A stretch of DNA of 64,000 bases from an uncultured Eggerthellaceae bacterium (GCA_946618265.1 CAMOLA010000004.1:7867-71866); one strand, 5' to 3'; counted from the stretch's first letter, positions 17,213 through 26,616 are shown. Notes: generated by a model from the letters alone, not told the origin. Numbers and translations are program-made.

Positions 17213-18145
17213 ATGAAATTGCAAACCGAGTTCGTGGAAATCGCTCTCGAGAATCTTCATCGGGAAGCCGCGATCATGAAGGCCGAAGGCTGGCGCTTCA
17301 TAGAGACGCATGCTGTGAACACCGACAATGGCGTTGATCTGTATTATGCGTTCATGAAAGACGGGCTGGCAAGGAACCTCAAGATCGTCGGAGTGACGAA
17401 AGACGACGCCGTCCCCTCGATCACCGATATGTTCCTCGCCGCGTTCGTGTTCGAGAACGAGGCGCGAGAGCTTTTCGGCGTCGACATGAAGGACATCGCC
17501 ATCGACTTTGCTGGCACCATGTACGCACCTGCCATATCCGAGCCGATGACGATCATGACGCCCGAGCAGAAAGCCGCGCGCGAGAAGGCGCGCAAGGCTG
17601 CAGCCGCCAAAGCGTCGAAGGAAGAAGCGTCCGCTGGCGACGACGCGGCCGCACCGTCTGGTGCAGGGCACGTGTTCGTCATGACGCCGGAGCGCAGGCA
17701 GCGTCTTGATGCGAAGCTTGCCACCATGTCCCCGGAAAAGGTCGCGAAGGTCGAGGCCGCGCTCAAGGCGCGCGAGGCCGAAGCGGCAGCTGCGGCGTCA
17801 GGCGCTGGAACGAGTGCGGCGAAGCCCGAGCCCAAACAAGCCGAGCCTGAACAGTCCGAAGCGAAGGCCGTCGAAAGCGCGGAGGCCGAACCGGTCGATG
17901 CCGTTCTCGAATCCAAGATCGCCTTGCTCGATGCGGAAAAGGCAGCACGTGTCCGCGCCGTGCTCAACGGTGGTCAGGGCGTGGAACCCGTTTCTGACGA
18001 GCCAAGCGAGGTCGAAGCTGGCGCTGCTGGCGACGGCGAGATCGAGGCGAAGCTCTCGGGCCTCGATGCCGATAAAGCTGCCAAGGTGCGTGCTGCTCTT
18101 GCTGCCGCACGGTCGCGAGAAAACTCGATGAAGGGAGGGGAGTAG
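17213..18145 (+). CDS. echD: Ech-type hydrogenase subunit EchD (NuoC-like) with a long repeat-bearing C-terminal extension
   Basis: 310 aa. Residues 1 to about 115 form the NuoC/HycE-N-like domain (RFIETHAVNT, VPSITDMFLAAFVFENEARELFGVD). EchD is normally about 120 aa. Here about 190 further residues follow, rich in Ala, Glu and Lys, with three copies of a 20-residue helical motif at 165-184, 232-251 and 277-296 (K[LI]xx[LM]xx[DE]K[AV]A[KR]V pattern). EchF ends with a fourth copy. The ATG at 17213 is four nt after the echC stop. The tail may tether subunits or bind a partner; its function is unknown. Confidence 0.9.
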   Translation: MKLQTEFVEIALENLHREAAIMKAEGWRFIETHAVNTDNGVDLYYAFMKDGLARNLKIVGVTKDDAVPSITDMFLAAFVFENEARELFGVDMKDIAIDFAGTMYAPAISEPMTIMTPEQKAAREKARKAAAAKASKEEASAGDDAAAPSGAGHVFVMTPERRQRLDAKLATMSPEKVAKVEAALKAREAEAAAAASGAGTSAAKPEPKQAEPEQSEAKAVESAEAEPVDAVLESKIALLDAEKAARVRAVLNGGQGVEPVSDEPSEVEAGAAGDGEIEAKLSGLDADKAAKVRAALAAARSRENSMKGGE

Positions 18146-18146
18146 C

Positions 18147-19235
18147 ATGGGAAAGAAATCCATCATCCCATTCGGACCCCAGCACCCGGTGCTCCCGGAG
18201 CCGTTGCACCTCGACCTTGTCGTCGAGGACGAGGTCGTGCTCGAGGCCACGCCGCAAATCGGTTTTGTGCACCGCGGTTTGGAACGCCTCGTGCAGACCA
18301 AAGACTACAATCAGTTCATCTACGTCGCCGAGCGCATCTGCGGCATTTGCGCCTTCGGTCACTCCATGGGTTATGCCGAGACGATAGAGCGGCTCATGGG
18401 AGTCGAGGTTCCCAAACGCGCCGAATACTTGCGCGTCATTTGGCATGAGCTGTCCCGTGTGCATTCGCATATCCTCTGGCTCGGACTCGCCGCCGACGCA
18501 TTCGGGCATGAGGCGCTGTTCATGCATTGCTGGCGCTTGCGCGAGCGCGTTCTCGACTTGTTCGAGAAGACGACGGGCGGTCGCGTCATCTTCTCGGTCG
18601 TGAAGGTCGGCGGCGTTCAGCGCGATATCGACGCATCCATGCTCGGCGAGTTCGTCAGCGTGCTCGATGGCATCTGCGACGAATACGAGCAGGTTTGCAA
18701 GGCGTTCCTCAGCGAGCCTTCGGTATATAACCGTACGGCCGAAGTAGGCGTCATTTCCAAGGAAGACGCACTGAACCTCAGCATGGTGGGGCCGTTCGCA
18801 CGTGCTTCGGGCGTCAACTACGACGTGCGCATGCTCGGGAACGGAGCGTATGGCGACCTGTCGGACTTCCAGCCGATCTTGTCCGACAATTGCGACTGCT
18901 ATGCGCGCATGGAAGTGCGTGCCGCCGAGGTCGTCCAGTCCATCGACATCATCAAGGAGCTCGCGGCGAAGATTCCAGCTGGCGATATAGCGGTGCCGGT
19001 AAAGGGCGCCCCCGCCATCGATTCGGAGGCATGCAACGTCGTCGAGCAGCCGCGCGGCGAATGCTATTACTACGCAAAGGGCAACGGGACCAAGTTCCTC
19101 GACCGCATGCGCATGCGCACCCCGACGTCCCAGAACCTCGCAGGCATGGCGGTTGCGCTCAAGGGCTGCGATGTCGCTGATGTCAACATGATCGTTCTGA
19201 CCATCGACCCCTGCATTAGCTGCACTGAAAGGTAG
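18147..19235 (+). CDS. echE: Ech-type [NiFe] hydrogenase large subunit EchE
   Basis: 362 aa catalytic subunit. The four Ni-binding cysteines are present in two CxxC motifs: C65 and C68 in RICGICAFGHS, and C356 and C359 in DPCISCTER. As in Ech-type enzymes, the last motif is within a few residues of the C-terminus, with only TER after it, so little or no maturation-protease tail is present. The N-terminal FGPQHPVLPEP is shared with NuoD. The gene begins one nt after the echD stop. It should reduce protons with electrons from ferredoxin or work in reverse. Accessory hyp genes are not in the window. Confidence 0.96.
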   Translation: MGKKSIIPFGPQHPVLPEPLHLDLVVEDEVVLEATPQIGFVHRGLERLVQTKDYNQFIYVAERICGICAFGHSMGYAETIERLMGVEVPKRAEYLRVIWHELSRVHSHILWLGLAADAFGHEALFMHCWRLRERVLDLFEKTTGGRVIFSVVKVGGVQRDIDASMLGEFVSVLDGICDEYEQVCKAFLSEPSVYNRTAEVGVISKEDALNLSMVGPFARASGVNYDVRMLGNGAYGDLSDFQPILSDNCDCYARMEVRAAEVVQSIDIIKELAAKIPAGDIAVPVKGAPAIDSEACNVVEQPRGECYYYAKGNGTKFLDRMRMRTPTSQNLAGMAVALKGCDVADVNMIVLTIDPCISCTER

Positions 19236-19239
19236 AGCC

Positions 19240-19797
19240 ATGGGCGTGTTCAAATTAGGAAAAATGACATTCGGGTCATTGTTCAAGAAACCCGAAACCG
19301 TTCTCTACCCGATCGAGAAGAAGCCGCAACCCGCCGGATTGAAGGGCCATATAGCGCTCGAGGCCGAGCAGTGCATCCTTTGCGGGATGTGCGATCGCTC
19401 GTGCGCGACGAATTGCATCAGCGTCGACAAGGCGAACCATACATGGGCCATCGACAGGTTCCAATGCGTCCAGTGCGGATATTGCATCACCGTCTGTCCC
19501 AAGAAGTGCCTTTCGATGGATCCGAACTATGCGCCTGCGTCGACTGCCCACACCATCGACACGGTAACCGTGCCGGTGCAGGAAAAGCCCGCCAAGAACG
19601 CGGCTGCCAAGGAGGACAAACCCGCAGCTACGGAAACGGTGGCTCCTGCCGCATCTGTAGAGCCGGAGAAAGCCGACCAGGCGAGCGAAGGCGTCGCCAC
19701 GGCCCCTGTGCGGGATGCTGTTCTCGAGCAGAAACTAGCTCTGCTCGACGAGGAGAAGGCTGCGAAAGTCAGGAAAGCGCTCGAAGCGGCTTCGTAG
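19240..19797 (+). CDS. echF: Ech-type hydrogenase ferredoxin subunit EchF with a C-terminal helical repeat
   Basis: 185 aa. Two [4Fe-4S] motifs (CILCGMCDRSCATNC and CVQCGYCITVCPKKC, about 45-90) match the NuoI/EchF electron-entry subunit that takes electrons from soluble ferredoxin. An Ala/Glu/Pro-rich linker (about 105-158) follows, then one copy of the 20-residue helical motif at 162-181 that also occurs three times in EchD. It is the last gene of the operon; a terminator lies about 85 nt downstream. Confidence 0.94.
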   Translation: MGVFKLGKMTFGSLFKKPETVLYPIEKKPQPAGLKGHIALEAEQCILCGMCDRSCATNCISVDKANHTWAIDRFQCVQCGYCITVCPKKCLSMDPNYAPASTAHTIDTVTVPVQEKPAKNAAAKEDKPAATETVAPAASVEPEKADQASEGVATAPVRDAVLEQKLALLDEEKAAKVRKALEAAS

Positions 19798-19882
19798 GTG
19801 GATTGGCGGGCAAATCGACTATGGCGATTTGCAGCGAGGACCAATCGTAACCGAACCGAAAGCTTAAACCTGGTAAAATGGC

Positions 19883-19908
19883 GAAAGCCGGGCAGATGCC
19901 CGGCTTTC
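19883..19908 (+). terminator. Terminator of the ech operon
   Basis: An 11-bp perfect stem GAAAGCCGGGC / GCCCGGCTTTC with an AGAT loop, followed by ATTCTAT. It overlaps the upstream in-frame ATG (19878) of the next gene, which supports the later start there. Confidence 0.8.
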
Positions 19909-19934
19909 ATTCTATCGATTGGAGCAAAGCAGAG

Positions 19935-20597
19935 ATGGCGGCGGAGAGCCTGCGACAGAGCGGCCGGGATGAAGAAGTGACGGACAGGGTACTCACGGTT
20001 CCCAACGTCATTTCCTTCATACGGTTGTGCATGGCTCCGATTGCGTTCGTGCTCCTCGTCACCGGCAAGGAGCTGGCCGCGACGGCCGTGTTCGCCATTT
20101 CAGCGTGTACGGATTTCGTCGATGGGCAGATAGCGCGACGCACGCATACGGTATCGCGCGTGGGGCAATTACTCGACCCCGCCGTCGATCGCCTGCTCAT
20201 GATTTGCGCTATCATCGGCCTGCTTGCCATCGGCCGGCTGCCCGTCTGGATTTTCGCGCTCATCCTGATCAGGGACGGCGTGATGCTCATCGGTGGGACG
20301 TACCTCATGAAGAAGTATTCCATCCGCGTTCCCGTCATCTACGCGGGCAAGTTCGCCACGACGTTCCTATTTGTCGGCATGGCGGGCCTCATGCTCAACG
20401 TTCCCCAGGTTCAGGGACTTGGCCTGTGCAGCTGGGGCTGGCTTCCCGGGTTCAATACTATGTCATGTTCGTGGGGTATCTGGTTTATTTACATCGGGTT
20501 GTGCCTCGGCGTCGTGACAACCATATATTATGTGGTACACGCATATGACGAATACAGGAAGGTAGCGCTCGGTCCTACGCATGGCGAATCACGGTAA
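19935..20597 (+). CDS. CDP-alcohol phosphatidyltransferase (PgsA-like)
   Basis: 220 aa integral membrane enzyme that replaces CMP of a CDP-alcohol (typically CDP-diacylglycerol) with another alcohol. The complete signature D-G-x2-A-R-x8-G-x3-D-x3-D is present in DGQIARRTHTVSRVGQ and LLDPAVDR. About five to six membrane helices are visible. I prefer the ATG at 19935, because the one at 19878 lies in the ech terminator. The pgsA/cinA fusion at 42317 is the likelier phosphatidylglycerophosphate synthase, so this one may use another acceptor such as an inositol phosphate or glycerol. It overlaps the next gene by 17 nt. Confidence 0.88.
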   Translation: MAAESLRQSGRDEEVTDRVLTVPNVISFIRLCMAPIAFVLLVTGKELAATAVFAISACTDFVDGQIARRTHTVSRVGQLLDPAVDRLLMICAIIGLLAIGRLPVWIFALILIRDGVMLIGGTYLMKKYSIRVPVIYAGKFATTFLFVGMAGLMLNVPQVQGLGLCSWGWLPGFNTMSCSWGIWFIYIGLCLGVVTTIYYVVHAYDEYRKVALGPTHGESR

Positions 20598-22857
20598 AGT
20601 CGAAAAGATCTCCCACCCCAAGGCATCGGTTTCCCTCGAGGGGCGCACGGTCAGGCGCCGCAGGCCCTCACAGGGACAATCCATGTCGAGCTCGGCGAGC
20701 TCTACCGTCAGGCGCGAACGCGCTGCGAACGCAACTGCGTCGAAGCGTGCTGCGCGCGCGGGGAAGTCATCCGAGCGGACTACCGGCTTCATGACCGGCC
20801 GTTCGTTCTCGCCGGCAGGCACGGCGTCTTCGCTCATATCGGCTTTCAAGTCCTCGCGCCTGCTTGCCATAATCGCCACGATCGTGCTCGTGCTCGTGCT
20901 CGGGTTCGTTTTCGACACGGTCACGAATCTCGGGCGCGCCTACGGGAACGTTTTCATAGGCAATGTCGAGGTCGGCGGCCTCAATGCCGAAGACATGAAG
21001 AAGAAGCTCGAGGATACGTACGGGCATCAGTTCTCCGAATCGAGCATTTCCGTCTATGCGAGCGAAGAGGCACGCGACAAAGGCGAAACCGATCTCGAGC
21101 GTCAAGAACGATCGGCGCAAGCAGAGCAGATTTCGGCGGACGAGGCCGCTTCCAATGTCACCTCGTGGTCGACGACGGGAGCGCTGCTCAAGGCGACCAT
21201 TCCCTATGATTCTCTCATCGAAGAGGCTATCCTTGCGGGGCGGTCAGGCGGTCCGTTCGGTCGTCTCGCCGTCATGATCGGCGGAGAGCATATTCCCGTT
21301 TCCATAACCTATGATTCCGCCGCGCTCGAGGATTTTGCAGGAACGATCGACAAGGCCATCGGCAAGAGCCGCATCGACACGACGGTCGAAATCGAGGATG
21401 GAAAGGCCAAGCCGGTCGAAGGGCATGACGGCAACATCGTCGACCGAAGCTGGCTCACCGGGAAGATTTCCGACGCCCTCCTCGCAGGCGAACAAAACGT
21501 TTCCATTATCGCCGAAACCGTCAACGCGCCCTCGCGCACGACGATGGAGCAAGCTCAAACGCTCAGCGACGGAATCAACAAGGCGCTCGGCGCAAATGCG
21601 ACGTTCGTGTACCACAATTCGAATTGGACGGCAGATGGCATCGAGCTCGGCAAATGGACGAAGGTCGACGTTGTCGAGAACGACGGCCAGGCAAAGCTCG
21701 TGGCGAGCATCGACAGCTCCGAGGCCACCTCGTCGCTCGTCAAGAACGTGTCGATAACCCCCGCGAAAGCCAGCGGATCGAGTCCTACCGTGACGTTCGA
21801 AAAGACCGGCGATGGGATAGTGGTGCATAGTACAGGTGGAACTGGCGTGCCGGACGTTGTGACGGCGTGCAACCAGCTGCAGGAAAAGCTTTATGGTGCC
21901 GAGGGAATCGCATGGTCTGCGGCCAGCTCTCCCGCATCGCCAACCATCGAAATCGGCGAGTCGAGCGCACCCGAATCGCTCACGGTCGAGCAGGCCATCC
22001 AGCTCGGCATCATTTCCGTCATCGGCGAGTACACGACCGAGTTCTCAAACGAAGAAGGGACCGAGCACCGCAACCACAACATCAAGCTCGTCTGCGACCT
22101 TATCAACGACACCGTTGCGACGGCCAATGGCGGCAAGTGGAGCTTCAACGAGACCACGGGCGATACCAACATGGATCCCCCGTTCGAATCCGCAGGCTCG
22201 ATCGTCAACGGAGAATACGTCGACTCGATCGGTGGCGGCATATGCCAGGTTGCCACGACCGTGTTCAACGCGGTGTTCGAAGCTGGACTTGACGTGACCG
22301 AGCGGCGCAACCATTCGCTCTACATCGCAAGTTATCCCACGGGCCGAGATGTCGGCGTGAGCTACCCGGAGCTCGATTTCGTATGGACGAACAATCTGAC
22401 CAGCGACGTGCTGATCAGTGCTGCCTATACCGACACGACGGTCACGGTGAAGCTCTATAGCGTCTACACGGGGTACACCGTCGAGGCCATCGAAGGCGAA
22501 TGGGAAGATGGCGAGAAGTACTCCACCGTCTACGAAGAAGACGATACGCTCGAAAAGGGCGATTCGTACATCAAGACGACTGGCGAGGACGGCCATCGTA
22601 TGGTGGTAACGCGCATCGTGAAGGACGCCTCCGGAAACGTCGTGTCCGAAACGGAGTTCGAGTCGATCTACGAACCAAAGAACGAGGTATACGCCGTAGG
22701 GCCCAACACCGATACCAGCTCGCTCGGGTCATCGTCTGATAGTGGTGACGAAGACGAGGAGAAGTCTTCGGATGAATCTTATAGCGAATCGAGCTCAGAT
22801 GATTCTTCGGAAGAGGAATCGGAAACCGAAAGCGGCGGAAGCGAAGAATCTGAATAA
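20581..22857 (+). CDS. VanW family membrane-anchored extracellular protein
   Basis: 758 aa. A basic Ser/Arg-rich cytoplasmic N-terminus (1-90) and one hydrophobic helix (about 94-115) precede a large extracellular part. Putative peptidoglycan-binding-4-type segments lie between about 120 and 470. The VanW domain (about 490-640) is marked by GGGICQVATTVFNA, RRNHSLYIASYPTGRDV and YPELDFVWTN. The C-terminal 50 residues are a Ser/Glu/Asp-rich tail. VanW proteins are linked to cell-wall metabolism and glycopeptide resistance clusters, but their activity is unknown. It lies between a lipid synthase and a D-Ala-D-Ala carboxypeptidase, which fits an envelope role. Confidence 0.9.
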   Translation: MANHGKVEKISHPKASVSLEGRTVRRRRPSQGQSMSSSASSTVRRERAANATASKRAARAGKSSERTTGFMTGRSFSPAGTASSLISAFKSSRLLAIIATIVLVLVLGFVFDTVTNLGRAYGNVFIGNVEVGGLNAEDMKKKLEDTYGHQFSESSISVYASEEARDKGETDLERQERSAQAEQISADEAASNVTSWSTTGALLKATIPYDSLIEEAILAGRSGGPFGRLAVMIGGEHIPVSITYDSAALEDFAGTIDKAIGKSRIDTTVEIEDGKAKPVEGHDGNIVDRSWLTGKISDALLAGEQNVSIIAETVNAPSRTTMEQAQTLSDGINKALGANATFVYHNSNWTADGIELGKWTKVDVVENDGQAKLVASIDSSEATSSLVKNVSITPAKASGSSPTVTFEKTGDGIVVHSTGGTGVPDVVTACNQLQEKLYGAEGIAWSAASSPASPTIEIGESSAPESLTVEQAIQLGIISVIGEYTTEFSNEEGTEHRNHNIKLVCDLINDTVATANGGKWSFNETTGDTNMDPPFESAGSIVNGEYVDSIGGGICQVATTVFNAVFEAGLDVTERRNHSLYIASYPTGRDVGVSYPELDFVWTNNLTSDVLISAAYTDTTVTVKLYSVYTGYTVEAIEGEWEDGEKYSTVYEEDDTLEKGDSYIKTTGEDGHRMVVTRIVKDASGNVVSETEFESIYEPKNEVYAVGPNTDTSSLGSSSDSGDEDEEKSSDESYSESSSDDSSEEESETESGGSEESE

Positions 22858-22872
22858 GGTGACATACCCTCC

Positions 22873-24294
22873 ATGCACAAACGCAACACAAACATGCTCA
22901 GAATTGCAACGCAAGCGAAGACGCAGTTAGCTGCACTCGCCGTCTTGGCCATCGTTCTTGGATTGCTGACGTTCTCGTTCGGCTCGGAAGCTTATGCCGA
23001 CGTCCGAAAAGCGGATGTGATCGTCGGGTCTTCGGTTGAAGAGCGAGGTCTCACAGTCGCGCAATGCCCTTCGGTCGATGCTGAGTTCGCCACGCTCGTG
23101 GACAGCGACGGCGATGTGCTCTTCGCGAGAAACGCCGATACGGAAACCCAAATCGCATCAATCACGAAGGTCATGACCGCCATCGTCGCTATTGACAAAG
23201 CGGCTGACGGGACGTTCGTCGCCGTCAGCGAAGACGCAGCTACGATCGGCGAGTCGAGTGCAGGTCTGCAACAAGGCGATGTCATGGACATGGACGCGGC
23301 CCTGAAAGCGCTGCTCGTGCCCTCTGGCAACGATGCCGCGCTCGCGATTGCCGAGACGGTCGGGGGGCAGATCCTCGCATCCGACCCATCGGCCGGTGAA
23401 ACGCCCGTTGCCGCCTTCGTCGGGGCCATGAACGACAAGGCCGCCGAGATCGGATGCACGAACACGCTGTACGAGAACCCCCATGGGCTCGATGACGGCG
23501 ATTATGCGGGCAATTTGCACAGCACCGCTGCCGATCAGGCGAAAGTTGCCCAATGCGCCATGGGATACGACCAAATACGGGATATCGTCGCTGGCGGGTC
23601 GACGACCATCACCGTCGATCGTGGAAGCTCGAAGGAGAAGGTCGAGCTCGAGACGACTGACGAGCTGCTCGAGATGTACGAGTACACGATCGGCGTCAAG
23701 ACGGGCGTGACCGATTCGGCGGGCCCGTCGTTCATGGGCGCTGCAAACAAGGACGGACGCGAACTGTACGCCATAGTGCTTGGCTCTACCGACGAGCATC
23801 AGCGATTCGTCGATTGCATGTCGCTGTTCGAATGGGGCTTCAACCACGTGCGCGAAGTGCCGCTTGCCAGCACGGCCCAACAGACGAGCGCGACGATCAA
23901 CGGCGCGACCGCTACCGTCCCCGTGCTCGCCGAAATCTCGCATGGAGACTGGATCGACAAAACGGTGAAAGCCACGATTTCCGATCCGGATGCGCAGATT
24001 CAGGTATTCGACTTCGAAGGAAACGTGAGCCAAGCGCTTGAGTTCAATGACTTGACCGGAACCGTCAATGCTGGCGACAAGGTTGGCGTCATTCGCTACA
24101 AGCAACAAAACGAAGTCGTGGCGGAGCGCGACCTGATCGCTTGCGAAACGGTTGAGGCGCCCAATGGAATAGATGCCATCGGTATAGCATGGCAGCGTTT
24201 CATCGGCGGAATCAGCGGTAGTCCATCGCGGGCAGATTCGAAGATCTATAACGTGATGCCGATAATAAACGATTACAAGACCAGTGCTGCATAA
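22873..24294 (+). CDS. D-alanyl-D-alanine carboxypeptidase (low-molecular-weight PBP, DacF-like)
   Basis: 473 aa secreted or membrane-associated serine peptidase that trims the terminal D-Ala of peptidoglycan stem peptides. A signal sequence (about 15-42, ending near EAYADV) leads. The active-site motifs of the SxxK peptidase family are complete: S96-x-x-K99 (SITK), S151-G-N153, and K276-T-G278. A C-terminal PBP5-like beta domain (about 330-440) follows. The gene starts 15 nt after the VanW gene, so the two are probably co-transcribed. Confidence 0.93.
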   Translation: MHKRNTNMLRIATQAKTQLAALAVLAIVLGLLTFSFGSEAYADVRKADVIVGSSVEERGLTVAQCPSVDAEFATLVDSDGDVLFARNADTETQIASITKVMTAIVAIDKAADGTFVAVSEDAATIGESSAGLQQGDVMDMDAALKALLVPSGNDAALAIAETVGGQILASDPSAGETPVAAFVGAMNDKAAEIGCTNTLYENPHGLDDGDYAGNLHSTAADQAKVAQCAMGYDQIRDIVAGGSTTITVDRGSSKEKVELETTDELLEMYEYTIGVKTGVTDSAGPSFMGAANKDGRELYAIVLGSTDEHQRFVDCMSLFEWGFNHVREVPLASTAQQTSATINGATATVPVLAEISHGDWIDKTVKATISDPDAQIQVFDFEGNVSQALEFNDLTGTVNAGDKVGVIRYKQQNEVVAERDLIACETVEAPNGIDAIGIAWQRFIGGISGSPSRADSKIYNVMPIINDYKTSAA

Positions 24295-24326
24295 CGATTC
24301 CGGCAGCTCAAATGGAGGTAGCATAT

Positions 24327-24770
24327 ATGAGCGAAATTTGCCCTATCTGCAATAACGAGATCACGCCCGGCGCTGCAAAGTGCGAGAGCTGCGGGTTCCA
24401 TCTCCTCGGGTCGACGCAGAGTTTCACGCCGGTCAAGATGAACCCTGACGGTTCGCTATTGAAGGAAGACGAGAAGCAGAAATTCGAGTTCAAAGTCATC
24501 CGCGGCCCGCAAACCGGCGTCGACATAGCGCTCAAGGAGGGCGTCATGTCCATCGGGCGCGACCCGCAATGCGATATCTTCCTCAACGACATGACCGTTT
24601 CGCGCAAGCATGCGACGATCGAAGTCGGAGGGAAAGGCTGCGTCATCAGGGACGAGAACTCATTCAATGGAACGTGGATCAATGACCGGATGGAAGAGGC
24701 GTGCCTGCTCAAACCCGGCGACGTTATTCAAATCGGCGTATTTTGTCTTATCTACCGCGAAAGGGCGTAA
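24327..24770 (+). CDS. Zinc-ribbon FHA domain protein
   Basis: 147 aa. An N-terminal zinc ribbon (CPIC...CESCG, residues 5-22) is joined to a forkhead-associated domain (about 60-140) with the phosphothreonine-binding signatures SIGRDPQCDI, SRKHATI and SFNGTWIN. FHA domains bind phosphothreonine peptides, so it likely reads Ser/Thr kinase signals. The kinase is not in this window. The ATG at 24327 follows GGAGGT with ideal spacing. It lies downstream of envelope genes, which suggests a role in cell-wall control, by inference only. Confidence 0.9.
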   Translation: MSEICPICNNEITPGAAKCESCGFHLLGSTQSFTPVKMNPDGSLLKEDEKQKFEFKVIRGPQTGVDIALKEGVMSIGRDPQCDIFLNDMTVSRKHATIEVGGKGCVIRDENSFNGTWINDRMEEACLLKPGDVIQIGVFCLIYRERA

Positions 24771-24776
24771 GTACGT

Positions 24777-24804
24777 TTGACGTCTTGTCCCGTTGTTCTA
24801 CTAT
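24777..24804 (+). promoter_or_regulatory. Predicted promoter of iorAB-gluQ
   Basis: TTGACG (24777-24782), 16-bp spacer, TACTAT (24799-24804), about 48 nt before the iorA start. Confidence 0.55.
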
Positions 24805-24852
24805 AGGTGAGTATTTTTACCTGCAATCATCGAAGAGAGGATGGGGGATTGC

Positions 24853-26616
24853 ATGCAGCTAATGAGCGGCAACGAAGCTATTGCTCGTGGCGCTTGGGAG
24901 GCGGGCGCCACTATCGGGGTGGCTTATCCTGGTACGCCGTCTACCGAGACGCTCGAGTCTTTTGCTCGATACGATGACGTGTACGCAGAGTGGTGCACCA
25001 ACGAGAAGGTGGCCGTCGAGGTAGGAATGGGCGCATCTGCTGCTGGTGCGCGCGTGTTGGCGACCATGAAGCACGTCGGCGTCAACGTGGCGGCAGACCC
25101 TCTGTTCACAGCGGCGTACACGGGTGTGAACGGCGGTTTCGTGATTCTCGCTGCCGACGATCCCGGCATGTACTCGTCCCAGAACGAGCAGGATTCGCAC
25201 TTTTACGGAAGGGCCGCACATATTCCCGTCCTCGATCCGTCCGATTCGCAGGAGGCGCTCGATCTGACGAAGGCGGCGTACGAGCTTTCCGAGCGTTTCG
25301 ACGTGCCGGTGATGATGAGGTCCACGGTGCGCGTATCCCACACGAAAACGCCCGTCGCGACGGGGGAGAAGCAGCAATACGAACCGAAGGACTACGAGAA
25401 GGATCCCTCGAAGTGGGTTATGATGCCCGCTTTCGCGAAACCGCGCAGGAAGGTCCAGCTCGACCGTATAAAGCAGCTCGAGGAGTTTGCCGAGACGTTC
25501 GAGTTCAACAAGGTCGAGCGGAACGGAAGCGAAATCGGTATCGTTTGCTGCGGTGCCGTCTACCAGCACGTGAAAGAGGCCCTACCCAATGCATCCGTCC
25601 TAAAACTCGGCATGACTTGGCCTTTGTCGCGGAACCTCGTGCGCGATTTCGCCAAGTCAGTCGATTCGCTGTACGTCGTCGAGGAGGGATCGGATTACCT
25701 GACCGAGGAAGTCGCGGCCCTCGGCGTCGACATTGCCGAATTCCCCGCTGTGCTCCCGCGCGACGGCGAATTGAGTCCGGGCCTCATCCGCAGGGCCTTC
25801 GGTTATGACGATCCGGACCACATCGCTGCGCCAGACGATATTCCCGCTCGGCCGCCTGCGCTCTGCCCGGGATGTCCGCATCGCCTCATCTTCAAGGAGC
25901 TCTCGCGGATCAAGGCCATCGTAACGGGCGATATCGGATGCTACACACTTGGGACCTTGCCCCCGTTGTCGGCTATGGACACCTGCCTTGACATGGGCGC
26001 CTCGGTCTCGATGTCCCACGGATTCGAGCTGGCGCTGGCGGGAAGGGACCATGCTCCCGTCGTCGCCGTCATCGGGGATTCGACGTTCGGTCATTCGGGC
26101 CTTTCGTCGCTCATCACCACCGTATACAATCACGGCGCGGGCACCGTCTGCATTCTCGACAATCGGACGACTGCTATGACGGGCCGACAGGGCAACCCCT
26201 TCAACGGCGAAACGCTCCAGGGCCGCCCGAGCAGGGAGCTCGATCTCATTGGGCTGCTGGGCGCGCTCGGCATAGAGAACGTCTCGCTCGTCGATCCGTA
26301 CGACATGAAGGCCGTCCGTTCGGCGATCAAGATGGCCACCAAGGAACAGGCCGATGAACTGAGCATCATCGTGTTCAAGGCGCCCTGCGTCCTTCTGAGC
26401 CGCGAGCGGAAGCCGCATTTCTTCGTGAACGGCGATTGCAGGTCGTGTGGTTCGTGCACGACGCTCGGATGCCCGGCGATTTCGAAGGATGCCGAAACGG
26501 GTATCGCTTCGATTGATCCGGCGCTCTGCATCGGCTGCAACCAATGCGCTCAGTATTGCGCGTTCAACGCGATCGAGCAAATACCATCCACTGCAGAGAG
26601 GGGAGGTGCACGATGA
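24853..26616 (+). CDS. iorA: Indolepyruvate:ferredoxin oxidoreductase alpha subunit
   Basis: 587 aa. The enzyme oxidatively decarboxylates aryl pyruvates from aromatic amino acids to aryl-acetyl-CoA and reduces ferredoxin. The protein opens with LMSGNEAIARGAWEAG, the usual IorA start, so I prefer the ATG at 24853 over 24841. The pyrimidine-binding domain comes first, then CPGCPHR and the thiamine-diphosphate site GDSTFGHSGL...NRTTAMTGRQ. Two C-terminal [4Fe-4S] motifs follow (CRSCGSCTTLGC and CIGCNQCAQYC). It overlaps iorB by ATGA. Reduced ferredoxin is a likely substrate of the Ech hydrogenase encoded upstream. Confidence 0.95.
   Translation: MQLMSGNEAIARGAWEAGATIGVAYPGTPSTETLESFARYDDVYAEWCTNEKVAVEVGMGASAAGARVLATMKHVGVNVAADPLFTAAYTGVNGGFVILAADDPGMYSSQNEQDSHFYGRAAHIPVLDPSDSQEALDLTKAAYELSERFDVPVMMRSTVRVSHTKTPVATGEKQQYEPKDYEKDPSKWVMMPAFAKPRRKVQLDRIKQLEEFAETFEFNKVERNGSEIGIVCCGAVYQHVKEALPNASVLKLGMTWPLSRNLVRDFAKSVDSLYVVEEGSDYLTEEVAALGVDIAEFPAVLPRDGELSPGLIRRAFGYDDPDHIAAPDDIPARPPALCPGCPHRLIFKELSRIKAIVTGDIGCYTLGTLPPLSAMDTCLDMGASVSMSHGFELALAGRDHAPVVAVIGDSTFGHSGLSSLITTVYNHGAGTVCILDNRTTAMTGRQGNPFNGETLQGRPSRELDLIGLLGALGIENVSLVDPYDMKAVRSAIKMATKEQADELSIIVFKAPCVLLSRERKPHFFVNGDCRSCGSCTTLGCPAISKDAETGIASIDPALCIGCNQCAQYCAFNAIEQIPSTAERGGAR

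Noticed and set aside
19878..19934. N-terminal extension of the CDP-alcohol phosphatidyltransferase from the ATG at 19878
   Set aside because: It would be encoded by the ech terminator hairpin; the later ATG fits better.
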